In this document: piece by piece, positions 15,401 to 22,946 of the stretch | Layout: every line of letters starts with the position of its first letter | Position numbering within the stretch: position 1 is the first letter of the stretch | Assembly (NCBI GenBank): GCA_013288655.1 | Contig: JABDBK010000012.1 | Coordinates: 1 to 50,034, forward strand | Direction of reading: 5' to 3' | DNA from: Gammaproteobacteria bacterium | GTDB lineage: Bacteria > Pseudomonadota > Gammaproteobacteria > DSM-16500 | DNA length: 50,034 nt | Position numbers and translations under genes: made by a program | The notes under the pieces: generated by a model | Database searches by the model: none | What the model was told of the DNA's origin: nothing | The model's input: the letters and a program-made list of their open reading frames with translations, nothing else

Positions 15401-17011
15401 GCATTAGACAAAACTTTGTTTGATACAAACGATCTTAAAAAGCAAGAAATTAATGTATCTGCCGACTACTCAACTGGTGCAAATGGCGGTCAGTGGTTTT
15501 ATACTACTGCGCAGGAAGTGAATCTCAAAAAAGGTCCTTCTGGTTGTAACAGCGGATCAGGACTCAATGATCCTCATGGCGACGATATACGCCATGAATA
15601 TAAGACAGCCTATAAAGCTGCCCGTGTAAACAATATCAATAGTAAGAAAAATGCCTTTATCAACCGTATTGAAGAATGTAGGAAAGAAGAAGAATATCGT
15701 TATAAAATGGATTTATGTGCGGATTTAGCTTGCTCACAACATTTGCCCATGATCTTACTTACCATTTCTCCAGGTTATCCTGTTCTCCCCATGCCAAGGG
15801 GAAGATGCTATTCGCTTATTCCAGATACCTATTATCATGCACAAATGACGCGACAAGGAGAGATCAAATGCGTCTATCACATTGTGGGTGATCAATTTGA
15901 GCTTTCAACGCATTTTATTCAACCTCATCATCCCATGCCCGATGAGCAAAATAAAATTTCATCGATAACCATTCCATATAAGCCATCATTTTATACAGGT
16001 CCTGAGGCCGTTTGGTGGTGGTGGTTTGGCGGCAATTATTGTGACAGCTTACAAAATGTGTCTGCGGAATCTATACCCTGGACTCGTTATGCATCGGGTT
16101 ACTGCGGTCATGTACGCATGTATAAAACGATTAGCAATCCTATCTGTACTGAACATAAAGGTTTATTTCATGATATAGATCAGCATCTTAAAAATGTGAA
16201 GTTTCATAACAATGAAATGAAGCATAAAATAAGCGCTCAATGGCGAGCTATCATCCATGGTTTTCGATCTGAATGGTATAAAGAATTACAACGTACAATA
16301 GCTTCAGATCGTTTTTCAGCATTGGGTAAAGCTGCGGCGAGCTTTGATGCTTGTGCTACCTTGCTATCGTTGGTTTCTCAAATTGCTCTTGCGAATAAAA
16401 ATCAACCTGATGTATTTACACGTTTAATAAACCAACATCCAGAATGTGTATTTAATCAGGCTGGACTTGATGCGCTTCTTGCAACATGTCCGAAGAATAA
16501 TATTGCAACAATGATTGCTCCAAAAACTGAGACTATGGATCTCTTAGCAAATGCTTTGTTATTTTTAAAAAAGATGCGTTGGAGTATGGAGTTTCCATTA
16601 TTTGAAGGTGCTCGTATGATGGTTGGATTGCTTCAATGCATGGATAACTATGTGCCTAACATGAGAAAAGGATTATCTGTCTCCGAACAGCTCGTCCTAA
16701 AGGAACAAGTATTGGAAATGGATAGCTATATATTTGGCGCATTATCTCAAGGTTTTAGAGCATTCGATATGGCCGATGCTGCAGAACGACATGAACGAGA
16801 CAAATTGCTTGCTAAGCTAGAACAATATCAAGAAGCACAACGCGAGATGCGAGAAAGGATTGCTGGTCATTCGCCGAATTTGCGTTTAATAAAAAACACA
16901 CCGGAAAAAATGTTAGCGTTCGAAGCAGCATACCAACAACATGGTTTCTTGAGAAGTCATATATCGGTACAAGAAGTGGAGAAGAAGCCTACTATCAAAT
17001 TTATGAAATAG
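12470..17011 (+). CDS. giant effector-like protein with coiled coils and a cysteine-protease-like segment, 1513 aa
   Basis: ATG is preceded by TAGGAG at 6 nt. Residues about 78-113 and 456-497 are hydrophobic and Gly/Ala-rich, possible membrane-insertion segments. Residues 504-602 form a long coiled coil (LGEQLQTIQREMHERFDQVM). Residues 670-830 look like a cysteine protease: WHLLVVD puts a His at 769, and D787, Q810 and C815 are spaced much as in CE-clan enzymes (Ulp1/YopJ class). Alternatively C675 in DYCALN plus H769 would suit a papain-like order. Four consecutive Trp occur near residue 1180. No signal peptide. Its promoter has the LuxR-type dyad and luxR paralog 2 follows 101 nt after its stop. 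A secreted toxin or effector acting on ubiquitin-like conjugates is plausible but unproven. Confidence 0.7.
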   Translation: MDPKNGEDDKQIAETADGISQAVRIGEISAHAVKEHVPQRIKAVGKIAEIVKETVNDPSSSGKGEKFFCAAASEIVKGMIATPCTTAAVVAGAAGGPIGAAMAGATVSAIVMESARPVGELVQTTCHAGFDWLKGPEKARVCVKDTLLAKSDIGSSISSIAHSGQSIQQFLAPIAKSFLIPNDVKSQNTRSITPLLAAAIGVNPDIAMVHHSRNTLALKTGELAYTIAEVSTEAVDKNIENSTYLKDWITDAARNFFRNVNIQKFDEELQNYTSTHLKNISEEKLTVDEIFIFGRALQKGFEDEWQHFVDRKIPRKSNTSISTTDVLGDLKRIKTQIEKADLHKQIRESISAENTTDQDTDRLLIDLLTDIDIKGFEHVNEIKALKAKLDAHKQSSHSTQFDILQAAQKLNTAKSKVAEEEKIKDEYIKNAHHCVDIATNVAYLLGNNTRAQQISVIGNALINVSSVMASIGTMNPLVTASILSGACASIKSLFSRNKSSNSSQMILDALKTLGEQLQTIQREMHERFDQVMATLDDMNRNMVRGFLHLDWKADNIIEQIQALHVELDHLAERQANIGATVVAQMTDLQKSMEHKFQEQESTKIFTLAEKAKRDCNFQSKYSDYVTEVEAHALGPNVGAKHVHIVGNPAATKEKDVSSILKLVTENHLQHRSDYCALNTLLSYLQNINIKGDFHYQPQNLDHLVEHLIKDNQDLVSTPTLGLGSMLINERDLKVTKETPVTSLARTINELKNMDAIIQLIPIQSNGTWHLLVVDTQRETFHYYGIADQLTLNRLFTTLETMKEYEHWRKQTHASCFETGLGPQATALLVIKQCSEIAEQKKPAEVSSTLTQAEAVQLNRKNIDILRSDNRYPQTYTTPSHPFVWQYLSDAFSYLVTKQYPDIQTASLSTDEIAPFQRFIYEGNHILSQLQRLRNDEFIRVLIEKYEEAAKTLSEELDISRTQFEEKISQRIISESKLALDKTLFDTNDLKKQEINVSADYSTGANGGQWFYTTAQEVNLKKGPSGCNSGSGLNDPHGDDIRHEYKTAYKAARVNNINSKKNAFINRIEECRKEEEYRYKMDLCADLACSQHLPMILLTISPGYPVLPMPRGRCYSLIPDTYYHAQMTRQGEIKCVYHIVGDQFELSTHFIQPHHPMPDEQNKISSITIPYKPSFYTGPEAVWWWWFGGNYCDSLQNVSAESIPWTRYASGYCGHVRMYKTISNPICTEHKGLFHDIDQHLKNVKFHNNEMKHKISAQWRAIIHGFRSEWYKELQRTIASDRFSALGKAAASFDACATLLSLVSQIALANKNQPDVFTRLINQHPECVFNQAGLDALLATCPKNNIATMIAPKTETMDLLANALLFLKKMRWSMEFPLFEGARMMVGLLQCMDNYVPNMRKGLSVSEQLVLKEQVLEMDSYIFGALSQGFRAFDMADAAERHERDKLLAKLEQYQEAQREMRERIAGHSPNLRLIKNTPEKMLAFEAAYQQHGFLRSHISVQEVEKKPTIKFMK

Positions 17012-17072
17012 CATAACTTATTGATAAAAAGCACATTTATTCAACCTAATAATTCCTTAAGCTGGGAATATG

Positions 17073-17078
17073 TATAAT
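17073..17078 (+). promoter_or_regulatory. -10 element for luxR paralog 2, with an adjacent short dyad
   Basis: TATAAT lies 34 bp before the ATG. Just upstream, ATTCC-N8-GGAAT (about 17051-17068) occupies the -35 region where no good hexamer is seen. It could be a regulator site. It is not the ATACCGT dyad, so this gene does not seem to be under the same operator as its neighbours. Confidence 0.35.
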
Positions 17079-17112
17079 ATGGTTCAATAATAGAAGGTTA
17101 TATTTAACTCAC

Positions 17113-17862
17113 ATGCAACTATCGACTAACCACATAACATTTACGTCCAGTGCTGATATAGCAGAAATTGCCAAGCCGCTTAAAAAACTTGGCATTATTC
17201 ACTTTACTTATATGAGATCGTATCACAATGGAGCGCGAGTATACTTAGGAAATAATGCAGAATTTTATGATATCTACTTGAAAGGCAAACATTATTTAAC
17301 GGGTAACACGGAATGCAAACCTGGGCTCTATAAAGAACAAGCCATATTATGGTCTACATTACCCAATCAAAAAATTATAGATGATTGTTCACGTTCAAGA
17401 AATATAGATCACGGTATTTTTTTATTCCACCCACAAAAGAAATACTGTGAGGGTTTTGCATTCGCAACACATGCAGGTAATGATCGCATCATTAATACTT
17501 ATCTATCGAAAATGGATATCCTCATCACATTTAAAGAATATTTTCGTGAAAAAGCGGAAACCATTATTCATCAAGCAGAAAAACAAAAAATTATTTTGCC
17601 ATTTAATGATAAACTTGATATCAGCAAGTCACTTCTCAACGATGATTATCGTCATTTATTTACATCAAACAACAAAGCTCCTTTGACTAAACGTCAACTA
17701 GAATGTTGTTATTTGTTAATGCAAGGTAAAACTGCGAAAGAAATTGCTAACATTATCGGTTTATCTATAAGAACAGTAGAGGATTATTTAAGTCACGTCC
17801 GATCCAAACTTGGATGTCATAATAAGACTGAATTAATCATAAAATTAGCTGCGATATTATAA
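17113..17862 (+). CDS. LuxR-type transcriptional regulator, paralog 2, 249 aa
   Basis: This is a clear paralog of the regulator at 9288: the two align end to end with long shared stretches (WST-PNQKI, AEKQKIILPFN) and the same length. The HTH occupies about residues 192-245: LTKRQLECCYLLMQGKTAKE, then LSIRTVEDYLSHVRSKLGC. No AHL-binding Asp-Pro is evident in the N-terminal domain. It lies between the giant gene and the ankyrin gene, both on the same strand and both preceded by the perfect dyad, so it is the best candidate activator. The Shine-Dalgarno is weak (GAAGG is 15 nt away). Confidence 0.85.
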   Translation: MQLSTNHITFTSSADIAEIAKPLKKLGIIHFTYMRSYHNGARVYLGNNAEFYDIYLKGKHYLTGNTECKPGLYKEQAILWSTLPNQKIIDDCSRSRNIDHGIFLFHPQKKYCEGFAFATHAGNDRIINTYLSKMDILITFKEYFREKAETIIHQAEKQKIILPFNDKLDISKSLLNDDYRHLFTSNNKAPLTKRQLECCYLLMQGKTAKEIANIIGLSIRTVEDYLSHVRSKLGCHNKTELIIKLAAIL

Positions 17863-17896
17863 ACGAACATATCAATGAAATGTAATGAGGGGATTA

Positions 17897-17953
17897 TTGA
17901 GATAATATACCGTGATTTTACGGTATTGAAATACATGTTGATATCTTTATACT
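17897..17953 (+). promoter_or_regulatory. LuxR-box-like operator and promoter of the 604-aa ankyrin gene
   Basis: TTGAG (17897-17901), 5 bp, then a perfect dyad ATACCGT-N6-ACGGTAT (17907-17926). A -35 TTGAAA (17926-17931) begins at the last base of the dyad, and after 16 bp comes TATACT (17948-17953). With a start near 17960 the dyad centre is at about -43, the class II activator position. TTTATACTTG in the -10 region recurs at 17-26 of the window and, as TTATAGTTG, in the giant gene's promoter. A second possible promoter, TTGACA (17953) with TATATA (17975), would begin inside the Shine-Dalgarno and is less likely. Confidence 0.68.
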
Positions 17954-17995
17954 TGACAAAAAATTTCTATTAATTATATAAAGCAAGGATAAATC

Positions 17996-19810
17996 ATGAT
18001 GCAACGTGAGCTTGAAGCAATAATGCCTGAAAATTCAGAACGTCTTGTCACTATTCCAATGGGAACCCCTGAGTCTATGTTACCATTTAAACTCCTAAAT
18101 GGTGTTGGAGGACCTGATAAAGGTCAACGATGGACGCTAGGGAAAGAAGCAACATTGAGTATACCCGTAGGCAATGAGACAGAAACCATAAGTAAAATCA
18201 TCATTGATTCGACTGGAATAGTTATTTCCAATGAACATCCACAAAAATTAATCATTTCCGGTAAAGGCATCGCACGTCAAGAATATGAGTACACCATAGC
18301 TAATCATAAACATAAGATTGTTATTGAGCTACCTTTGGATCGTCAGGATAATATAGATGTCACATTTAATATGCCCAATGCCTGTCTTCAAAGCGTTGTT
18401 GATCCCTCCAATGATGATAAGAGAGTAGTAGCATTACTTTTTTCGTCTGCAGATGTCATTTATACCGATTTAAAAGTACAGCGATTAACAGATAAATATA
18501 ATCAGCTGCGAAATACAATAAAGAAGTTAAATATTTCTTATAAACAAGAACTCGAAAAAAAAGATGCTCAGTTACAGGAGGAGAAACACAAAAAAGCAGA
18601 TATGACAAATCTTTTAATGAACGAGGCGCTTGCTGGTAACTTAATCAACGTTGATCGTTTATTGCAATTAGATGGTAATCTTAAAATTAATATCAATGCT
18701 AGAAATGAAGAAGGCCATACACCACTTTTACAAGCAGCATTAAGCGAAAATACACAACTTGTTAAGTTGCTTCTTGAAAATAAAGCCGATCTTTATTCCA
18801 TTGATGTCTATGAGCACGGCATTTTGGATCATTTGGTTAAGCATGCAAAGACGGAAATGCTGGAATTTTTTATTAATGAAATGTCTCCATTAAGTTTGTA
18901 TGCACCTTTAGCCAGGGCTTGGAAAACATGCCAGGCGATGACACCGGTAAATCAGCTTACTAGTAAGATGTTATCAAATAATATGCTTCGATGCGCAGTA
19001 AAACAAGGTCATTTAGAACACGTTAGATCAGCACTTCATGAGTATGGTGCTGATATCAATTATCAAGATCATTCTAAAGAAACAGCTTTGCATAAAGCAT
19101 GTTATTTCGGATATGTAGAAATTGTAGAATTTTTATTGGCATCAGGCGCCATGACTCATATAGAAGATCAGCATCAAGAAAAGCCTATTGACGTCATTCA
19201 TACGGGAGAATTCTCTCATGCTATCGTGAACTTATTTCACTATTATGAATTTCTTCATCTTCTTCAAGCGGGAAATAAAGGTTCAATAAAAGAATATTTA
19301 ATAGATCATCCTAACTTATTGCTTGGACATTTGTCGTCAAAAAAACAAAAACAATTGTTTACAGCCGCACTTGATTTACCAGTTTCAAACGATCGAGTTG
19401 AAATCATACGTATGCTATTTAACGTTCCTGTCGCTGACGATCAGTTGAAAAAAAATGAAAGCAATTTAGTGCTAAGACAACTCTATTGGGACGAGGCCAA
19501 GGATGATAAAAATGAAACGATTCCTTTACATATGGCTATTTATAAAAATGATTTTCCGGTTGTCAAATTGCTGATAAAACTTGGTGCAAATAAAGATGAT
19601 AAAGCGAATGATATGACGGGAGTAGCTTATGCGCGATCACTGGGTCATCATGATTTGGCAGATGGTATGATTGCAAAATTTGCCAAGGAAAGTTACAAAC
19701 GGAAACATAGATGTGTATTAGCAGCACCTTGTACGATGTTTGCTAATAATACTTCAACAGAGACAGTTACATCAAATTTGTCTGCTGCAACGAAATCACC
19801 TCAAGTATAG
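17996..19810 (+). CDS. ankyrin-repeat protein, candidate secreted effector, 604 aa
   Basis: The ATG lies 6 nt after AAGGA. Residues 1-160 are beta-rich with no named domain (LVTIPMGTPESMLPFKLLNG). A charged helix about 165-205 is probably coiled coil. Ankyrin repeats then occur in three blocks: about 207-275 (EEGHTPLLQAALSENTQLVK), 330-400 (KETALHKACYFGYVEIVEFL) and 500-560 (TIPLHMAIYKNDFPVVKLLI). Ankyrin proteins of Legionellales are often type IV secretion substrates that bind host proteins; that role is inferred here. No signal peptide or membrane span. The regulated promoter upstream ties it to the 1513-aa gene and luxR paralog 2. Confidence 0.8.
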   Translation: MMQRELEAIMPENSERLVTIPMGTPESMLPFKLLNGVGGPDKGQRWTLGKEATLSIPVGNETETISKIIIDSTGIVISNEHPQKLIISGKGIARQEYEYTIANHKHKIVIELPLDRQDNIDVTFNMPNACLQSVVDPSNDDKRVVALLFSSADVIYTDLKVQRLTDKYNQLRNTIKKLNISYKQELEKKDAQLQEEKHKKADMTNLLMNEALAGNLINVDRLLQLDGNLKININARNEEGHTPLLQAALSENTQLVKLLLENKADLYSIDVYEHGILDHLVKHAKTEMLEFFINEMSPLSLYAPLARAWKTCQAMTPVNQLTSKMLSNNMLRCAVKQGHLEHVRSALHEYGADINYQDHSKETALHKACYFGYVEIVEFLLASGAMTHIEDQHQEKPIDVIHTGEFSHAIVNLFHYYEFLHLLQAGNKGSIKEYLIDHPNLLLGHLSSKKQKQLFTAALDLPVSNDRVEIIRMLFNVPVADDQLKKNESNLVLRQLYWDEAKDDKNETIPLHMAIYKNDFPVVKLLIKLGANKDDKANDMTGVAYARSLGHHDLADGMIAKFAKESYKRKHRCVLAAPCTMFANNTSTETVTSNLSAATKSPQV

Positions 19811-19987
19811 TCTTAGAATAATGGCCGTGTCTCGCTCGCGGCTATTGCATGAAATCAAATTCGAATCAAAATAAGTAAAATTTATCAATCTCTTCGCTTG
19901 CCTAAAAACTAGACAAGCGTTGAAGAATGTTCAATTTTTGCTAAAAATAGTATTGATATATGTACATTTTGTAAATACAGTGATAAA
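19811..19987. other. intergenic, imperfect hairpin only
   Basis: After the ankyrin stop there is an imperfect hairpin (AATGGCCG at about 19820 pairing with CGGCTATT around 19838). No U-run follows it, so it is a poor terminator candidate. Otherwise the interval is A/T-rich with no gene I can support before the BrnT remnant. Confidence 0.3.
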
Positions 19988-20107
19988 ATGAAAATTGAAT
20001 GGTGCGAAGAAAAAATATAAATTAAACATACAAAAGCTAGGATTATTTCATTAAGAAAGGCAAACAAACTTGAACAAACAAAGTTTAAAAAAGCATTCAA
20101 AAACTGA
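19988..20107 (+). pseudogene. brnT: brnT toxin remnant with its middle deleted
   Basis: ATG at 19988 opens MKIEWCEEK, like the start of BrnT toxins (MKxEWDExK), then a TAA at 20018. In the same frame, after the stop, ARIISLRKANKLEQ appears at about 20036-20080. This is the characteristic C-terminal RIISLRKAxKxE of BrnT. About 60 central residues of the roughly 90-residue toxin are missing, so the RNase cannot be active. The antitoxin gene overlaps the 3' end, as in intact brnTA operons. Direct reading of the sequence supports this; BrnT identity rests on motif knowledge. Confidence 0.72.
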
Positions 20108-20342
20108 TTGGAAGAAAATTGATTCCATGAAGGATAAAGATATTGATTACTCCGATAGCCCGGAGCTAACGGATGATTTTTTTAAGAATGCTACGATGAC
20201 CATGCCTCATAATAAAGTCCTCATCACTATTAGGATTGATAAAGACATCATAGATTGGTTTAAATCAGATGGTCCACGATATCAGACACGAATTAATTCA
20301 TTATTGAGACGTTATATGAAAGCTAAAAAGAAAGCTTCCTAA
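20070..20342 (+). CDS. brnA: BrnA-family antitoxin, 90 aa, orphan
   Basis: The product carries the BrnA signature: IDYSDSPELTDDFFKNA, then ITIRIDKDIIDWFKS and YQTRINSLLRRYM, a ribbon-helix-helix that binds DNA. I use the TTG at 20070, since the N-terminal KTDWKKIDSM is also typical of the family; the next ATG (about 20127) would remove it. It overlaps the truncated brnT frame by 38 nt. With the toxin broken, the antitoxin may persist as a transcription factor, as an anti-addiction protein against another BrnT, or by chance. Start codon choice is uncertain. Confidence 0.8.
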   Translation: MNKQSLKKHSKTDWKKIDSMKDKDIDYSDSPELTDDFFKNATMTMPHNKVLITIRIDKDIIDWFKSDGPRYQTRINSLLRRYMKAKKKAS

Positions 20343-20359
20343 AAACGAGGGGATGTAAG

Positions 20360-20848
20360 GTGACACGTTTAACTGTTGTTGAAATACAAAAAGAAGAAAA
20401 TAGTTTTTCTGCGGGGCATTTTACTATTTTTTCTGCGACCGATAGAGAAGATTTACACGGTCATAATTATTATGTAAGTCTCGCATTGACTGTCATGATA
20501 GATGATAACGGCTTGGCTTTTGACTACAGAGTTTATAAGCAACAATTACAATCACTTTGCAAGTTATTGGATAGGCATTTTCTTTTGCCAAGCCAATCTA
20601 AGTATCTTCGTTTGGAAGATACAGGTGATATGTGGATAGCACACTATGCGGACGAACGTATTCCATTTTTAAAACGTGATGTTGTCATATTACCTGTGAC
20701 TAATGTTACTATTGAAGAATTGTCTCATTGGTTTTTGGAGCAGTTATCCATAGATAAACCAATGCTTGATCGACACGGCATTAAAGATATCACAGTTAAG
20801 GTTTTTAATGGTCCAGGTCAATCCGGATCGGCTTGTTGCGGGCGATAA
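20360..20848 (+). CDS. 6-pyruvoyl-tetrahydropterin synthase/QueD-family protein, 162 aa
   Basis: This is a zinc-dependent pterin enzyme of the T-fold. The metal ligands are H20 (SAGH), H33 and H35 (LHGHNY). The cysteine that QueD has just before LHGH is absent: the segment reads ATDREDLHGH, with a Glu (E30) three residues before the HGH. Variants with Glu near this place have been reported to make the folate intermediate 6-hydroxymethyl-dihydropterin and so replace FolB. Together with folA 16 nt downstream this favours folate over queuosine. GTG start with AGGGG 7 nt upstream. Biochemical role is inference. Confidence 0.75.
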   Translation: MTRLTVVEIQKEENSFSAGHFTIFSATDREDLHGHNYYVSLALTVMIDDNGLAFDYRVYKQQLQSLCKLLDRHFLLPSQSKYLRLEDTGDMWIAHYADERIPFLKRDVVILPVTNVTIEELSHWFLEQLSIDKPMLDRHGIKDITVKVFNGPGQSGSACCGR

Positions 20849-20864
20849 ATAATAGGGAGATTGT

Positions 20865-21350
20865 ATGCGTATTTCTGCGATTTGTGCCATGTCGGAAAAT
20901 CGAGTGATCGGTAATCATAATCAATTGCCTTGGCACCTTCCTGCAGACTTACGGCATTTTAAACAAATAACCTTAGGTAAGCCCATTTTACTTGGCCGCA
21001 AAACATATGAATCGATAGGACGCCCTTTGCCTGATCGATGCAATATAGTGATTACGCGGGATATGCATTTTCAAGCACCAGGTTGTCTTGTGGTAAATTC
21101 CATAGAGCATGCTTTAGAGGCTGCGGCTTATAGTGAGGAGGTCTTTATCATCGGTGGAGCTTTGCTGTATCATCAAACGTTATCACTTATTCAGCGACTT
21201 TATATGACCATCATTCATCAGCATTTCGATGGTGATACATTTTTTCCTGAAATTAATCCACAAGAATGGATCGAAACCGAGCGTGTGGTGTGTCAACCTG
21301 ATGCAGAAAATCCTTATGCTTATAGTTTTATTGTGTTAGACAGAAGGTAA
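20865..21350 (+). CDS. folA: dihydrofolate reductase, 161 aa
   Basis: DHFR reduces dihydrofolate to tetrahydrofolate with NADPH. Features are IGNHNQLPWHLPADL with the catalytic acidic residue D28, LLGRKTYESIGRPLP, and VFIIGGALLY before the C-terminal strand. Length is that of chromosomal FolA. It lies 16 nt after the PTPS-like gene, preceded by AGGGAG, and is probably in its operon. Its 3' end overlaps the convergent apaH by 15 nt. Confidence 0.95.
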   Translation: MRISAICAMSENRVIGNHNQLPWHLPADLRHFKQITLGKPILLGRKTYESIGRPLPDRCNIVITRDMHFQAPGCLVVNSIEHALEAAAYSEEVFIIGGALLYHQTLSLIQRLYMTIIHQHFDGDTFFPEINPQEWIETERVVCQPDAENPYAYSFIVLDRR

Positions 21351-22151
21351 CTGACAAGACACAAAAAATCGCGCACCATCTTCAAGCCTCATCGCCGTCA
21401 AAGCATACCCCCAAATACAACCCGTATCCAAAGCATAAGTATTCGGAGTATTCGTGACGCCGCCCAACGCTGCCCAGTGACCAAAAAGAATTTTTACATC
21501 AGCATTTTGTCGATCAGGGACTTTAAACCACGGTATGAGCTTATCTTTTGCTGAATCGATTTGTCCTTTATTTTCAAGTTCTAAACTCCCATCAGGATAG
21601 CAAAAACGTGCGCGGGTAAAATAATTGGTGATACATCGCCATCGATCAAATCCCTCTAAATCATCGCTCCAGGCATTAGGATGGTTGCCATACATGTGTT
21701 TAAAAAAATCATAGGCTTTATCACTTTGCAAAATAGTTTCAACTTCATGAGCTAGCATTTTTGCTTTGGCTAAATCCCATGGAGCAGCAAGCCCCGCATG
21801 CACCATGGTATAATCTAAATCATGATGTAGTAATGGCTGATGGATTAACCAATCTAACAAATCATGTTTGTCACTCGCTCCCAATATGTCGTCCAATGTA
21901 TCTTCACGCCAACCTTTATGAGCGTTATGAGCGACGGCTAATAAATGCAAATCATGATTACCTAATACAATATGATGACGATTTCCTAAATTTTTAACAA
22001 AGCGCAAACATTCCAGAGATTTTTGACCGCGATTAACAATATCGCCTGTGAACCAAAGCGTGTCATGTTGTGGGTTAAATGAAATATGTTCCAGTAAACG
22101 TTCCAGAGGTTCAAAACATCCTTGCAGATCTCCGATGACGTAGGTGGACAT
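21336..22151 (-). CDS. apaH: symmetrical bis(5'-nucleosyl)-tetraphosphatase, 271 aa
   Basis: ApaH hydrolyses Ap4A to two ADP. The metallophosphatase motifs GDLQGC, GDIVNRG and LGNHDLH are in order in the N-terminal half. I start at the ATG at 22151, which has GAGGA 6 nt upstream; a TTG two codons before is unlikely. It is last of a tight leftward block after rsmA, 9 nt after the rsmA stop, as rsmA-apaH is in many gammaproteobacteria, though apaG and pdxA are absent here. Confidence 0.95.
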   Translation of the reverse strand: MSTYVIGDLQGCFEPLERLLEHISFNPQHDTLWFTGDIVNRGQKSLECLRFVKNLGNRHHIVLGNHDLHLLAVAHNAHKGWREDTLDDILGASDKHDLLDWLIHQPLLHHDLDYTMVHAGLAAPWDLAKAKMLAHEVETILQSDKAYDFFKHMYGNHPNAWSDDLEGFDRWRCITNYFTRARFCYPDGSLELENKGQIDSAKDKLIPWFKVPDRQNADVKILFGHWAALGGVTNTPNTYALDTGCIWGYALTAMRLEDGARFFVSCQLPSV

Positions 22152-22160
22152 AATCAATCC

Positions 22161-22946
22161 TCATGACTCAAAAAAATGATTACTGATTCGTAAATAATCT
22201 TCTACACTTAGGTCTTCCGGCCGTGTTTGAGGATTTACTGCAATTTTTTCCCAATCAGAATCTTTGACCAGATTTTTTAAGCTGTTTCGCAAGGTTTTTC
22301 GTCTATGAGAAAATGCTTCTTTGACTATAGTTGCAAAGTGCGAATAATCGCGTGCTGTGTGTGGAATATCATGATATGGAACAAGTTTTACGATGCGAGA
22401 ATGCACTTGCGGCGGTGGATAAAAAGCCCTAGGTGGTACATCGAATAAAGCTGTGACCTCACAATGATATTGTACCATCACGCTTAGTCTGCCATAGGTT
22501 TTGCTTCCTGGTTGTGCAGCTAATCGGTCAACGACTTCTTTTTGTAACATGAAATGCATATCATAAATATAAGGAGCAAACGTTAATAGATGAAAAATAA
22601 GTGGTGTAGAAATATTGTAAGGTAAATTGCCTATGACACGCAGAGGTGATTTTTTATCGAAAAAACACGTAAAATCGAAAGTTAAAGCATCGGTTTGGTA
22701 AACACGCAAGTTCCCTTTGTTGGCACACCGTTCAATCAATGCCGGAATGAGATCTTTGTCTAGCTCTATAGCATCGATCTCCCCAATGAGCTCTAACACG
22801 GGAACGGTGAGCGCTCCTTGTCCTGGACCAATTTCAATAATATGCTGATCTTTTTCCGGCGCGATCACGCTCACTAAACGTTGTATAATATGTTTATCGT
22901 GTAAAAAATGTTGGCCAAAGCGTTTGCGAGCGATGTGGGTGTACAT
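22161..22946 (-). CDS. rsmA: 16S rRNA dimethyladenosine transferase, 261 aa
   Basis: RsmA (KsgA) dimethylates two adjacent adenosines in the 3' hairpin of 16S rRNA during ribosome assembly. Features are RKRFGQHFLHD at the N-terminus, the SAM site EIGPGQGALT, and the catalytic NLPYNIS. The ATG shares one base with the stop of the upstream lipoprotein gene (TAATG), so the two are probably translationally coupled. Confidence 0.95.
   Translation of the reverse strand: MYTHIARKRFGQHFLHDKHIIQRLVSVIAPEKDQHIIEIGPGQGALTVPVLELIGEIDAIELDKDLIPALIERCANKGNLRVYQTDALTFDFTCFFDKKSPLRVIGNLPYNISTPLIFHLLTFAPYIYDMHFMLQKEVVDRLAAQPGSKTYGRLSVMVQYHCEVTALFDVPPRAFYPPPQVHSRIVKLVPYHDIPHTARDYSHFATIVKEAFSHRRKTLRNSLKNLVKDSDWEKIAVNPQTRPEDLSVEDYLRISNHFFES

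Noticed and set aside
17953-17982. TTGACA/TATATA as the main promoter of the ankyrin gene
   Set aside because: Transcription would begin within the Shine-Dalgarno; the upstream TTGAAA/TATACT next to the dyad gives a normal leader.
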